From contig DERO01000001.1 in NCBI GenBank assembly GCA_002360945.1, forward strand, positions 1-57,086: a DNA stretch of 57,086 nt, written 5' to 3'. Position 1 is the stretch's first letter; each line of letters starts with the position of its first letter. The position numbers were made by a program, and so were the translations under genes. Source of the DNA: Leclercia adecarboxylata (lineage in GTDB: Bacteria > Pseudomonadota > Gammaproteobacteria > Enterobacterales > Enterobacteriaceae). This document shows, one piece after another, positions 26,597-34,394 of the stretch. The notes below the pieces were generated by a model that saw nothing but the letters and a program-made list of their open reading frames with translations, was not told the origin of the DNA and ran no database searches.

Positions 26597-27772
26597 ATGG
26601 CAAAAGGCATGCGGGTCAAACTGAACTATGAGGTCAGTCGCGATCCGGATACAGGCGTGGAAGTGACCCGTCTGACCCCACCTGAAGTTACCTGTCATCG
26701 TAACTACTTCTATCAAAAGTGCTTTTTCAACGACGGTAGCCATCTGCTGTTTGCCGGCGAATTCGATGGCCACTGGAACTACTATCTGTTGGATCTGAAA
26801 AAGGCCGAAGCGGTGCAGTTAACCGAAGGCGCGGGGGATAACACCTTCGGCGGCTTCCTGTCGCCGGATGATAGATCCCTCTACTACGTTAAGAATGATC
26901 GCACCCTGCTGGAAGTCAATCTGACGACGCTTGCCGAGCGCGAAGTGTATCGCGTCAGCGACGACTGGGTCGGTTACGGCACCTGGGTCGCCAACTCTGA
27001 CTGCACTAAACTGGTCGGCATCGAAATTGCGAAGCGCGACTGGACCCCGCTGAACGACTGGAAAATCTTCCACGACTTCTTCCACAAGGGTCCGCACTGC
27101 CGCCTGCTACGCGTCGATCTGCAGACCGGCGAAAGCAGCGTGATCCACGAAGAGAAAAACTGGCTCGGCCACCCGATCTACCGTCCGTTTGACGACAATA
27201 CCGTCGCGTTCTGTCACGAAGGCCCGCACGATCTGGTGGATGCCCGCATGTGGATGGTTAACGAAGACGGCAGCAACGTGCGTAAGGTTAAAGAGCATGC
27301 GGAAGGCGAAAGCTGCACCCATGAGTTCTGGGTACCGAACGGCTCGGCGCTGGTATATGTCTCTTACCTGAAAGGTCAACAAGGCCGTACCGTGTACAGC
27401 TTCAACCCGGATACTGGCGAAAACAGCGCGGTGATGCAGATGCCGGCCTGTTCGCATCTGATGAGTAACTTTGACGGCACAATGCTGGTGGGTGACGGTT
27501 CCGGTACCCCGGTCGACGTGAAGGACACCAGCGGCTACACCATCGATAACGATCCTTATTTGTATGCGTTCGACGTGGCGAAAAAGGCCTACTTCCGCAT
27601 CGCGCGTCACGACACCTCCTGGGCAACCGTGGCGAACAGTCGCCAGGTGACCCACCCGCACCCATCCTTTACCCCGGATGATAAAGCGGTTCTGTTTAGT
27701 TCCGATAAAGACGGCAAACCTGCTCTCTATATTGCGAAGCTTCCTGAGCAACCTGAATTGTTGCGTGAATAA
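26597..27772 (+). CDS. ogl: oligogalacturonate lyase Ogl, copy 2
   Basis: The 391-residue product matches the standard Ogl length (about 388). Key residues fall on the numbers known from the Yersinia enterocolitica enzyme: catalytic His242 (CTHEFWVP) and Mn ligands His287 (ACSHLMSN), Gln350, His353 and His355 (RQVTHPHPSF). It converts unsaturated digalacturonate to unsaturated monomer in the cytoplasm. An AAGGAG ribosome binding site precedes the ATG. It is divergent from kduID, has its own KdgR box and ends at a terminator. I take this as the orthologue of classical ogl and the copy at 21543 as the extra one. Confidence 0.95.
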   Translation: MAKGMRVKLNYEVSRDPDTGVEVTRLTPPEVTCHRNYFYQKCFFNDGSHLLFAGEFDGHWNYYLLDLKKAEAVQLTEGAGDNTFGGFLSPDDRSLYYVKNDRTLLEVNLTTLAEREVYRVSDDWVGYGTWVANSDCTKLVGIEIAKRDWTPLNDWKIFHDFFHKGPHCRLLRVDLQTGESSVIHEEKNWLGHPIYRPFDDNTVAFCHEGPHDLVDARMWMVNEDGSNVRKVKEHAEGESCTHEFWVPNGSALVYVSYLKGQQGRTVYSFNPDTGENSAVMQMPACSHLMSNFDGTMLVGDGSGTPVDVKDTSGYTIDNDPYLYAFDVAKKAYFRIARHDTSWATVANSRQVTHPHPSFTPDDKAVLFSSDKDGKPALYIAKLPEQPELLRE

Positions 27773-27803
27773 AAGTAGTGTTTGTGTTCCTGTAACTGGC
27801 CTT

Positions 27804-27830
27804 GCCCTCCTTTATGGAGGGCTTTTTTTT
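27804..27830 (+). terminator. Rho-independent terminator after ogl copy 2
   Basis: GCCCTCC, five-base loop, GGAGGGC, then eight T. Confidence 0.9.
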
Positions 27831-27865
27831 ATCTGCCGATCGCTGCCGTCATAAATTGCAGGCAT

Positions 27866-27892
27866 AAAAAAACCGGCTCTTGCGAGCCGGTT
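27866..27892 (-). terminator. Rho-independent terminator after kdgM
   Basis: On the minus strand, AACCGGCTC, four-base loop, GAGCCGGTT and a T run follow the kdgM stop by about 24 bases. Confidence 0.9.
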
Positions 27893-27915
27893 CATCCCGG
27901 AGGTACTGCTTGTTA

Positions 27916-28599
27916 TTAGAAGGAGTAGGCTACGCCAACACGGAGACGGGTCTGACGTTCATCCGTTGTTTTCACGCCGACGTTACCCACTTCGCCATAC
28001 GGGGACCAGTTTTTATCCAGTTTGTACGCCACCTTGACGTTATATTCCTGGGAGTAATCTTTGTTGTTGTTACGAATATTACCTTCGGAGCTTTTCGCAT
28101 AAACGTAGTTCAGCTCGGTACGGAAATCGCCCATTACCCAACCTACCCACGCATCACCACGGTTAACTTTATCGTCTTCTTTGTCCGGGGTAGAAGGATA
28201 GCGGGTGTACTCATAGCGGTAACGACCGGAAATATAGAACCCATTGTCGAAGCTGTATTGCGCCTGCAGGAAGGGTTTATAAATGGTGTTGCTTTCTTTA
28301 CTTTCAACAGTAAAGCCTGGCGTCAGGGAGATATTATCGTTGGCCTTCCAGCGCCAGCTAATCTGGTCTTCGTGACCATTACCTACCATATCGGAAAACG
28401 GCTGGTCAGTTTTATCGCCGCCAGATTTCCATTTCGCTTCGACAGAAAAACCAAAGCCATTATCAAAACGGTGTGAAACGGCCACGCGGTCTGCGTTGGT
28501 ACCCGTATCAATGTATTCGTGACGCAGGTCGACGGTGACAGCCTGAGCTGCGAAAGAAGCGCCAATAAGAGAAGCAAGGACCAGAGATTTCTTAAACAT
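27916..28599 (-). CDS. kdgM: oligogalacturonate-specific porin KdgM
   Basis: The 227-residue protein is a KdgM-family monomeric outer-membrane porin, a 12-stranded barrel that lets oligogalacturonides through the outer membrane. A signal peptide (MFKKSLVLASLIGASFAAQA) should be cut before VTVDLRHEYID. Alternating polar/aromatic strands such as GFYISGRYRYEYTRYP and the C-terminal VGVAYSF with terminal Phe are typical of barrel proteins inserted by BAM. The KdgM/NanC family also includes sialic acid porins; the adjoining pectin genes and the KdgR box in its leader favour oligogalacturonide. GAGGG precedes the start. Confidence 0.9.
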   Translation of the reverse strand: MFKKSLVLASLIGASFAAQAVTVDLRHEYIDTGTNADRVAVSHRFDNGFGFSVEAKWKSGGDKTDQPFSDMVGNGHEDQISWRWKANDNISLTPGFTVESKESNTIYKPFLQAQYSFDNGFYISGRYRYEYTRYPSTPDKEDDKVNRGDAWVGWVMGDFRTELNYVYAKSSEGNIRNNNKDYSQEYNVKVAYKLDKNWSPYGEVGNVGVKTTDERQTRLRVGVAYSF

Positions 28600-28611
28600 G
28601 GAAAAACCCTC

Positions 28612-28634
28612 GTTTAAAATGATGTTTCGTTTTT
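28612..28634. promoter_or_regulatory. KdgR box in the kdgM leader
   Basis: GTTTAAAATGATGTTTCGTT is a KdgR-type palindrome starting 13 bases before the kdgM start codon, so KdgR would probably act within the leader or over the promoter's downstream edge. Confidence 0.65.
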
Positions 28635-28762
28635 ATGGAATTGCATTTTATTTTTTTAAACACGTAATTTTAGTGATCATGATCGTAATTATTTGTTTCA
28701 TTTTTTTTGGCAAAGCCAGGCGTGAGCAATATCAACAAAAGAGGGGTTTTAAGCGGAATTTA

Positions 28763-28778
28763 ACGGATCGGGATCACA
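28763..28778. promoter_or_regulatory. possible CRP site upstream of kdgM
   Basis: On the minus strand TGTGATCCCGATCCGT has a perfect left half and a 2/5 right half of the CRP site. The remaining AT-rich sequence from 28635 to 28870 shows no gene. Confidence 0.3.
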
Positions 28779-28874
28779 CTAAAGTGTTATTAGTGACTCA
28801 GGGAATGCGGTAAATAACTCGGGAAAATTTGAGGATTTACTTACAAGGGTAAAAATATGACGGAGCTCACAAAC

Positions 28875-28904
28875 AAATAAGCCTCCGCAACGGGAGGCTT
28901 ATTT
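28875..28904. terminator. terminator after yqeF
   Basis: AAATAAGCCTCC and GGAGGCTTATTT form a 12-bp stem with A/T-rich arms just past the yqeF stop codon; it may work in both directions. Confidence 0.75.
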
Positions 28905-28926
28905 GGGTTGATATTTATCAAGGCGT

Positions 28927-30105
28927 TTATCTTTCTATGGCTAACGCCACGCCCTGTCCGCCACCAATGCACAATGTGGCCAGCCCTTTGCGGGCATCGC
29001 GTTTCACCATCTCATGTACCAGCGAGACCAGAATACGGCAGCCTGATGCACCGATGGGGTGGCCCAGCGCAATCGCTCCGCCGTTGACATTGACCCGGCG
29101 TTCATCCCACTCCAGCATTTTGCCCACCGACAGCGCCTGAGCAGCAAAGGCTTCGTTCACTTCAATCAGATCGACATCCGCCAGCTGCCACCCTGCCCGC
29201 TCCAGGCAGCGACGCGTAGCATGCACCGGGGCGATCCCCATTAAAGCAGGATCCACGCCAACGCTGGCAAAGGCTTTGATCCGCGCCAGCACCGGCAGAT
29301 TCAGCGCTTCGGCTTTGCTCTCGCTCATCATCATGACCGCAGCAGCGCCGTCGTTAATAGAGGAGGCATTCCCGGCGGTCACTGAACCGGTGAGTTCAAA
29401 AGCCGGATTGAGTAACGCCAGCCCTTCGGCGCTGGCGTCGGTTCGCGGCTGCTCATCGGTATCCACCAGCAGTGGTTCACCGCTCTGTTTCTGCGCGCTG
29501 ACCGGGACAATCTCATCCCGGAAGCGGCCTGCATCGATAGCGGCCCGGGCTTTATGCTGCGAACTGAGGGCGTAGGCGTCCTGCCGCTCACGGGAGATCC
29601 CGTATTCCCGGGCCAGGTTTTCCGCCGTGACGCCCATATGGTAATCGTTGAAGGCATCCCACAGCCCGTCATGGACCAGGCTGTCGATAAGCTGGCTGTT
29701 CCCCAGCTGCGCGCCCGTGCGGCTGTCGGTCAGAACGTGCGGCGCACGGCTCATGTTCTCCTGGCCGCCGGCGATCACCACGTCGGCTTCACCGCACTGG
29801 ATCGCCTGGGTTGCCAGATGCAGCGCCTTGAGCCCGGAGCCACAGACGTCGTTGATGGTAATGGCCGAGACAGTATTAGGTAACCCCCCTTTCAGCGCGG
29901 CCTGACGGGCAGGGTTTTGCCCGGCTCCGGCGGTTAGCACCTGACCGAGGATCACCTCATCGACCTCGTGGGCCTCAATGCCACTGCGCTCCACCAGCGC
30001 GCGAACCACTACGCTGCCCAGATCTACCGCCGAGTGGCGTGAGAGCGCTCCCTGGAAACAGCCAATTGCTGTGCGCAACGCACCCACTATCACGACGTCT
30101 TTCAT
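28927..30105 (-). CDS. yqeF: acetyl-CoA C-acetyltransferase YqeF
   Basis: The 392-residue protein is a thiolase II that joins or splits acetoacetyl-CoA and acetyl-CoA in the cytoplasm. The nucleophilic Cys88 is in INDVCGSGLKAL; the second site residues are in GHPIGASG and CIGGGQG. It is highly similar to E. coli YqeF. I chose the ATG at 30105 (MKDVVIVGALRT), preceded by AGAGG; the frame is open 17 codons further but not conserved. It closes the conserved kduI-yqeF interval, into which ogl copy 2 and kdgM have been placed here. Confidence 0.94.
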   Translation of the reverse strand: MKDVVIVGALRTAIGCFQGALSRHSAVDLGSVVVRALVERSGIEAHEVDEVILGQVLTAGAGQNPARQAALKGGLPNTVSAITINDVCGSGLKALHLATQAIQCGEADVVIAGGQENMSRAPHVLTDSRTGAQLGNSQLIDSLVHDGLWDAFNDYHMGVTAENLAREYGISRERQDAYALSSQHKARAAIDAGRFRDEIVPVSAQKQSGEPLLVDTDEQPRTDASAEGLALLNPAFELTGSVTAGNASSINDGAAAVMMMSESKAEALNLPVLARIKAFASVGVDPALMGIAPVHATRRCLERAGWQLADVDLIEVNEAFAAQALSVGKMLEWDERRVNVNGGAIALGHPIGASGCRILVSLVHEMVKRDARKGLATLCIGGGQGVALAIER

Positions 30106-30352
30106 CTCAACCTCTGCGCAAAATGACACCGCACATAGTAGAGTAAGTGTTATCAACTAATGATGTAATTGTTTAAAAAAAGTGAGTTTTATCACAAAGG
30201 ATCGGCCATTCATTTTGCACGCCTCGACGTAAAGCCTGCATGTATTCACACAACTTATAATTCTCGCGGTAATTATTAGATAACGCATTTGCATTATGAC
30301 GGCGCGGCGATAAGTTAGGAGATGCAAACACGCGTTTACACTGGAGTAACAA

Positions 30353-31531
30353 ATGTCCGACTGTATCATTCCAGAAATAAAAGAATCAGAAGAAGAAATC
30401 ATCGCCATCCGCCGTCATTTACATGCCAATCCTGAATTAAGCCTCGAAGAGTTTAATACCAGCAACCTGGTCGCTCGCCAGCTGGAAGGCTGGGGCTATC
30501 AGGTGACGCGCGAAATCGGCAAAACCGGTGTGGTCGGCTCGCTCACTAAAGGCCAGGGCAGCAAATCCATCGGCCTGCGCGCCGATATGGACGCCTTACC
30601 GATCTTTGAAGCCACCGATCTGCCCTGGGCCAGCACCGTTCCGGGCAAAATGCACGCCTGCGGTCACGACGGCCACACGGCGATTTTGCTGGCCGCGGCG
30701 AAGTATATTGCCTCCGACGCCTGCCAGTTTAACGGCACCGTGCACCTTATCTTCCAGCCTGCCGAAGAGGCGATCGGCGGCGCGGATTTAATGATTAAAG
30801 ACGGTCTGTTTGACCGCTTCCCCTGCGACCGTATTTTTGCCCTGCACAATATGCCTTACCTGCCGACCGGTAAGTTTGGCTTCTATGAAGGCAACTTTAT
30901 GGCCTCCGCCGATACCGTGAAAATTACCCTGAAAGGGTACGGCGGTCATGGCGCTCACCCGGAACGCACCGTGGATCCCATTGTGACCGGCGCGGCCCTG
31001 ATCATGTCCCTGCAGAGCATTGTGGCGCGTAACGTGCCGCCGGGTGAAACCGCCGTGGTGACCGTCGGGACCTTCCAGGCGGGCATTGCCTCCAACGTGA
31101 TCCCGGACAGCGCGGTAATGGAGCTGACGGTGCGCTCGATGAAGCCGGAGATCCGCGATCTGCTGATCCGCCGCATTCAGGAGCTGACCGACTTCACCGC
31201 CCGCAGCTACGGTGCCACCAGCGAAGTGGAGATCTATGACTCCTACCCGGTGCTGGTCAACGATGCGGAGCAGACCGCCTTCGCCCGCCAGCTGGCCGTT
31301 GAATTCTTTGGCGAGGATGCGGTCCTCGACAGCGTCTCCCCGTCCAACGGCAGTGAAGATTTCGCCTTTATGCTCCAGCAACGTCCGGGCAGTTATTTCC
31401 TGCTGGGCAACGGTGAGAAAGGGGAAAAAGGCGGCTGCATGGTGCACAACCCCGGCTACGACTTCAATGACGAGATCATTACCACCGGGGCCTCCTTCTT
31501 TGCCCGTTTGGTTGAAAACTATTGCCGTTAA
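30353..31531 (+). CDS. M20 family amidohydrolase (hippurate hydrolase / N-acyl amino acid hydrolase type)
   Basis: The 392-residue cytoplasmic enzyme belongs to the M20D metallo-amidohydrolases, which remove acyl or aminoacyl groups from amides. Metal-binding blocks are visible: GLRADMDALPI, MHACGHDGHTA, QPAEEAIGGA and the C-terminal SNGSEDFAFML; a dimerisation lid lies between. The start has a GGAG ribosome binding site. The next gene begins 14 bases after its stop and encodes an exported amino-acid-type binding protein, so the pair probably takes up and hydrolyses an amino-acid conjugate. Plant-associated conjugates (for example of auxin) are possible substrates of this family, but nothing here proves it. 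Confidence 0.88.
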   Translation: MSDCIIPEIKESEEEIIAIRRHLHANPELSLEEFNTSNLVARQLEGWGYQVTREIGKTGVVGSLTKGQGSKSIGLRADMDALPIFEATDLPWASTVPGKMHACGHDGHTAILLAAAKYIASDACQFNGTVHLIFQPAEEAIGGADLMIKDGLFDRFPCDRIFALHNMPYLPTGKFGFYEGNFMASADTVKITLKGYGGHGAHPERTVDPIVTGAALIMSLQSIVARNVPPGETAVVTVGTFQAGIASNVIPDSAVMELTVRSMKPEIRDLLIRRIQELTDFTARSYGATSEVEIYDSYPVLVNDAEQTAFARQLAVEFFGEDAVLDSVSPSNGSEDFAFMLQQRPGSYFLLGNGEKGEKGGCMVHNPGYDFNDEIITTGASFFARLVENYCR

Positions 31532-31545
31532 GACAGGGACAGATA

Positions 31546-32322
31546 ATGAAAAAATACCTTTTACCGCTGGTGGCACTGCTGGCGACGTCGTCTGCCTTTG
31601 CAGCAGAGACCAAAGAGCTGCGTTTCGGCGTGGATCCCACCTTTGCCCCCTTCGAGTCGAAAAACCCGCAGGGCGAGGTGGTCGGTTTTGATATCGATCT
31701 GGGCAATGCCATCTGCAAGCAGCTGCAGGCGAAATGCGTCTGGGTTGAAAGCAACTTCGACGGCATCATCCCGTCCCTGAAGGCGCGTAAATTTGATGCT
31801 ATCCTCTCCGGGATGTACATCACCGAAAAGCGTAAAGAGCAGATTGCCTTCAGCGACAGGATTTACAGCGGCCCGGCCTTCCTGGTGGCGCGTAAGAACA
31901 GCCTCACCGGCAACAGTGTCGATCAGCTGAAGGGGAAAACCATCGGGGTTGAGCAGGGGTCCGCTCAGGAGACTTATGCCAATGAGCAGTGGCGCGGCAA
32001 GGGCGTTAACGTGGTGGCCTATCAGGGTGCCGATCAGGTGATCCGCGACCTCGAGTCCGGGCGAATTGACGGCGCGGTGCTCTCCGGGGTAATGGCGGAG
32101 TACAGCTTCCTCAGCAAGCCGCAGGGTAAAGAGTTTGCCTTTGTCGGCACTGCCCTACAGGACGATGCCCTGTTCGGTGCCGGGGCGGCGATTGGTCTGC
32201 GCAAAGAGGATGACAAGCTGCGCCAGGAGCTGAACGGCGCTATCGCGGCGATCCTCGCCGACGGGACCTACAAAAAGCTCGCCTCACAATACTTCAGCTT
32301 TGATATTTATACGGGCAAGTAA
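31546..32322 (+). CDS. periplasmic amino-acid-type ABC substrate-binding protein
   Basis: The 258-residue protein is a polar amino-acid binding protein of the HisJ/ArgT family (type II fold). The signal peptide MKKYLLPLVALLATSSAFA should be cut before AETKELRFG. Conserved blocks are FGVDPTFAPFES, GFDIDLGNAICK, FDGIIPSLKARKFDAILSGM and GVEQGSAQETYA. It shares a transcript with the upstream hydrolase gene. No permease or ATPase gene is near, so it must dock on a transporter encoded elsewhere. I chose the ATG at 31546 because it gives the signal peptide. Confidence 0.88.
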   Translation: MKKYLLPLVALLATSSAFAAETKELRFGVDPTFAPFESKNPQGEVVGFDIDLGNAICKQLQAKCVWVESNFDGIIPSLKARKFDAILSGMYITEKRKEQIAFSDRIYSGPAFLVARKNSLTGNSVDQLKGKTIGVEQGSAQETYANEQWRGKGVNVVAYQGADQVIRDLESGRIDGAVLSGVMAEYSFLSKPQGKEFAFVGTALQDDALFGAGAAIGLRKEDDKLRQELNGAIAAILADGTYKKLASQYFSFDIYTGK

Positions 32323-32336
32323 CGCCCTTCCGCCCT

Positions 32337-32864
32337 TCACTGGCTGGAGGGCGGAGATTTCCAGTACTGAGTTAAGGCGGGCGAGTTGCCATTTAACGGG
32401 TCCGACTCAGGAAAAGGTAGCGCAACGATCCGTGCCAGTATGGCTGGCGTCGCCGCCTGCTTACAGAGATCGAACTCCATCCCCGGCGGATACGCCCCCA
32501 CCACCTGAAAATCGAGCGTTGCAGACAAACGGCAATGCCCGGTGCCTGCAGGCAATAACAGGGCATCCCCGGCTTCTACCTCGATCTCTTCGCCCCCCGG
32601 ACCGCCAATCACCAGGCGCGCCGTTCCCCGGGCAACACCCAATACTTCATGGGCAGTAGAGTGGTAATGGTGATAGTCGAAAATCCCATCACGCCACTGG
32701 GGCGGCCACCCGTTGTCGGCAAAGCGTTGTTCAAACTGGCTGGCAATATCGCCTTCCGATAGTACCCCTTTATAGATCAGCACCGGCAGATGGGGATTAT
32801 TCGGTACCCAGTCTCTGGCTGAGAGCATCAGCACGCGGGGCGTAATGGTATTTGTAGCGTTCAT
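32337..32864 (-). CDS. cupin-domain protein
   Basis: The 175-residue protein has one cupin barrel, with the metal-type motif YHHYHSTAHEVLGVARG and PAGTGHCRL in the second half, and resembles the YjlB-type cupins of unknown function. No signal peptide is present. It is convergent with the binding-protein gene, with only 14 bases between the stop codons; a GC-rich inverted repeat in that gap (CCGCCCT..AGGGCGG) may serve both ends. The ATG at 32864 is preceded by an AGAAGAG sequence. Function not known. Confidence 0.75.
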   Translation of the reverse strand: MNATNTITPRVLMLSARDWVPNNPHLPVLIYKGVLSEGDIASQFEQRFADNGWPPQWRDGIFDYHHYHSTAHEVLGVARGTARLVIGGPGGEEIEVEAGDALLLPAGTGHCRLSATLDFQVVGAYPPGMEFDLCKQAATPAILARIVALPFPESDPLNGNSPALTQYWKSPPSSQ

Positions 32865-32944
32865 GTCTCTTCTCGCCGGTTAATTCACCCCATTAAGTGT
32901 AGTCCCTTTAGATTTCGTTACCGCTCGGATGAATGTCGTATTCA

Positions 32945-33820
32945 TCACACCGGATCCGCCTGGTGCTGCAGCCAGTGCCGCAGCCAGTTTCCCGCCGTCC
33001 CTGGCGGAAAGCGTTTATTCCATACCAGATCGATCGCCACCGAACGCGGCCAGCCCGGCACGTTAATCTGCACCAGCGCATTCGGGGGTGCGAACTCCGC
33101 TACCAGCGCGCAGGGCAGCGCGCACCAGCCGAAGCCCTGCACCGCCATGCTGAGCAACATCAGGTAGTTGGGCGCTGACCACACCGGCCCCTGGGCCAGC
33201 ACCGGTTCGCGCTCCAGATAGGTATTCAGGCGCAGCTCCCGCCAGCCGTGCAGCTCATCGGCCTCGGTGCGGCTTTGCGCGGCGAGGGGATGCGTGGCGG
33301 AGGTATAGATCGCCATGTGGGTCTGCATCGGCAGGCGGACGGCGGCAATGTCGGTGGGATAGTTCTCCCGCGCCTCGGTAAGGCCGATGTGCGCCCGCCC
33401 TTTTTGCAGCAGGTCGATGACGTCCTCCTCTTCGCCAATCAGGCACTCGAATTCGGTGTGGGGAAAACGCTCGTCAAAACGAAACAGCATCTCCTCCAGC
33501 ACGTCCGGATGCAGGGTATCGGAGAGCACAAAGCTCAGTCGGGCTTCGGTCTCTTCGCTCAGAGCGGCCGCCAACTCGTCCAGCCGCGCGCTGGCGGCGA
33601 GGATCGACTGAACGTAGCCCAGCACCTGTTTACCCTGGGCGGTGAGCACCGGCTGGCGGGCGCTGCGATCGAACAGCGCAAACCCGAGGTCGTCTTCCAG
33701 ATGGGCAATGGCGGTGCTGATGGTGGACTGGCTTTTACGCAGACGACGGGCGGCGGCAGAGAACGAGCCTGCGGCAACCGTCTCGACAAAGGCCGTTAAG
33801 GCTTCAGGGGAGTAGCGCAT
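32945..33820 (-). CDS. LysR-family regulator, divergent to a PACE transporter gene
   Basis: The 291-residue protein has the LysR N-terminal HTH (ALTAFVETVAAGSFSAAARR with SQSTISTAIAHLEDDLG) and a type-2 periplasmic-binding-protein effector domain. It is divergent, 106 bases away, from a PACE-family transporter gene; that arrangement is common for this transporter family (as for Acinetobacter AceR/AceI), so it probably controls that gene. The inducer is not known. Confidence 0.85.
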   Translation of the reverse strand: MRYSPEALTAFVETVAAGSFSAAARRLRKSQSTISTAIAHLEDDLGFALFDRSARQPVLTAQGKQVLGYVQSILAASARLDELAAALSEETEARLSFVLSDTLHPDVLEEMLFRFDERFPHTEFECLIGEEEDVIDLLQKGRAHIGLTEARENYPTDIAAVRLPMQTHMAIYTSATHPLAAQSRTEADELHGWRELRLNTYLEREPVLAQGPVWSAPNYLMLLSMAVQGFGWCALPCALVAEFAPPNALVQINVPGWPRSVAIDLVWNKRFPPGTAGNWLRHWLQHQADPV

Positions 33821-33926
33821 GATGTATCTACTTTATCGATGGAATCTAACTTTTATATATCAGTTTTAACGATAAAAATAGCGGCCTGATTCTGCCCATC
33901 CTGGCAAGTTAATGAGGTATCAGGTT

Positions 33927-34388
33927 ATGCAGCACAACGATATTCAACACCGAAAACTGCCCGAACGTATTTTCCACGCCGTCTGTTTCGAGGGCATCGC
34001 CACGGCGATCCTCGCCCCGACCACCGCCTGGCTGATGCAGCGCCCGGTGCTGGAGATGGGCGGGTTAACCATTCTGCTCGCCACCACGGCGATGATCTGG
34101 AACATCATCTATAACGCCGGTTTTGACAGGCTGTGGCCGCGGCATATTGTCACCCGCACCGCCAAAGTCCGCGCCCTGCACGCCCTCGGCTTTGAGGTCG
34201 GGTTTATTTTCATCGGCGTCGGCATTGTGTCGCTGGTGCTGGGCGTAAGCCTGCTGCAGGCGTTCACTCTGGAGATCGGCTTCTTTATTTTCTTCCTGCC
34301 GTACACCATGGTCTACAACTGGGCGTACGACACCCTGCGCGATCGCATCATGAAGCGCCGTCAGCAGCGCCAGTCCTTAATGAGCTGA
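33927..34388 (+). CDS. PACE family efflux transporter
   Basis: The 153-residue inner-membrane protein has two tandem bacterial-transmembrane-pair (BTP) units, four hydrophobic helices in all, the mark of the PACE family (proteobacterial antimicrobial compound efflux; AceI is the model, exporting chlorhexidine and diamines by proton exchange). The helix-1 segment RIFHAVCFEGIATAILAP includes the conserved acidic residue, and WNIIYNAGFDRLWP and VYNWAYDTLRD end each pair. I chose the ATG at 33927, eight bases after GAGGT; an ATG at 33912 is less well placed. Divergent from a LysR gene. Confidence 0.85.
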   Translation: MQHNDIQHRKLPERIFHAVCFEGIATAILAPTTAWLMQRPVLEMGGLTILLATTAMIWNIIYNAGFDRLWPRHIVTRTAKVRALHALGFEVGFIFIGVGIVSLVLGVSLLQAFTLEIGFFIFFLPYTMVYNWAYDTLRDRIMKRRQQRQSLMS

Positions 34389-34394
34389 ACACCA

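Noticed and set aside
28598..28813. 71-codon plus-strand frame upstream of kdgM
   Set aside because: It starts inside the kdgM start region, overlaps the KdgR box, and has biased AT-rich composition with no features of a gene.
34389..34394. Integration scar or attachment site at the left border of the T6SS locus
   Set aside because: Only six bases separate the PACE gene from tssA, with no tRNA, direct repeat or integrase remnant that I can see.
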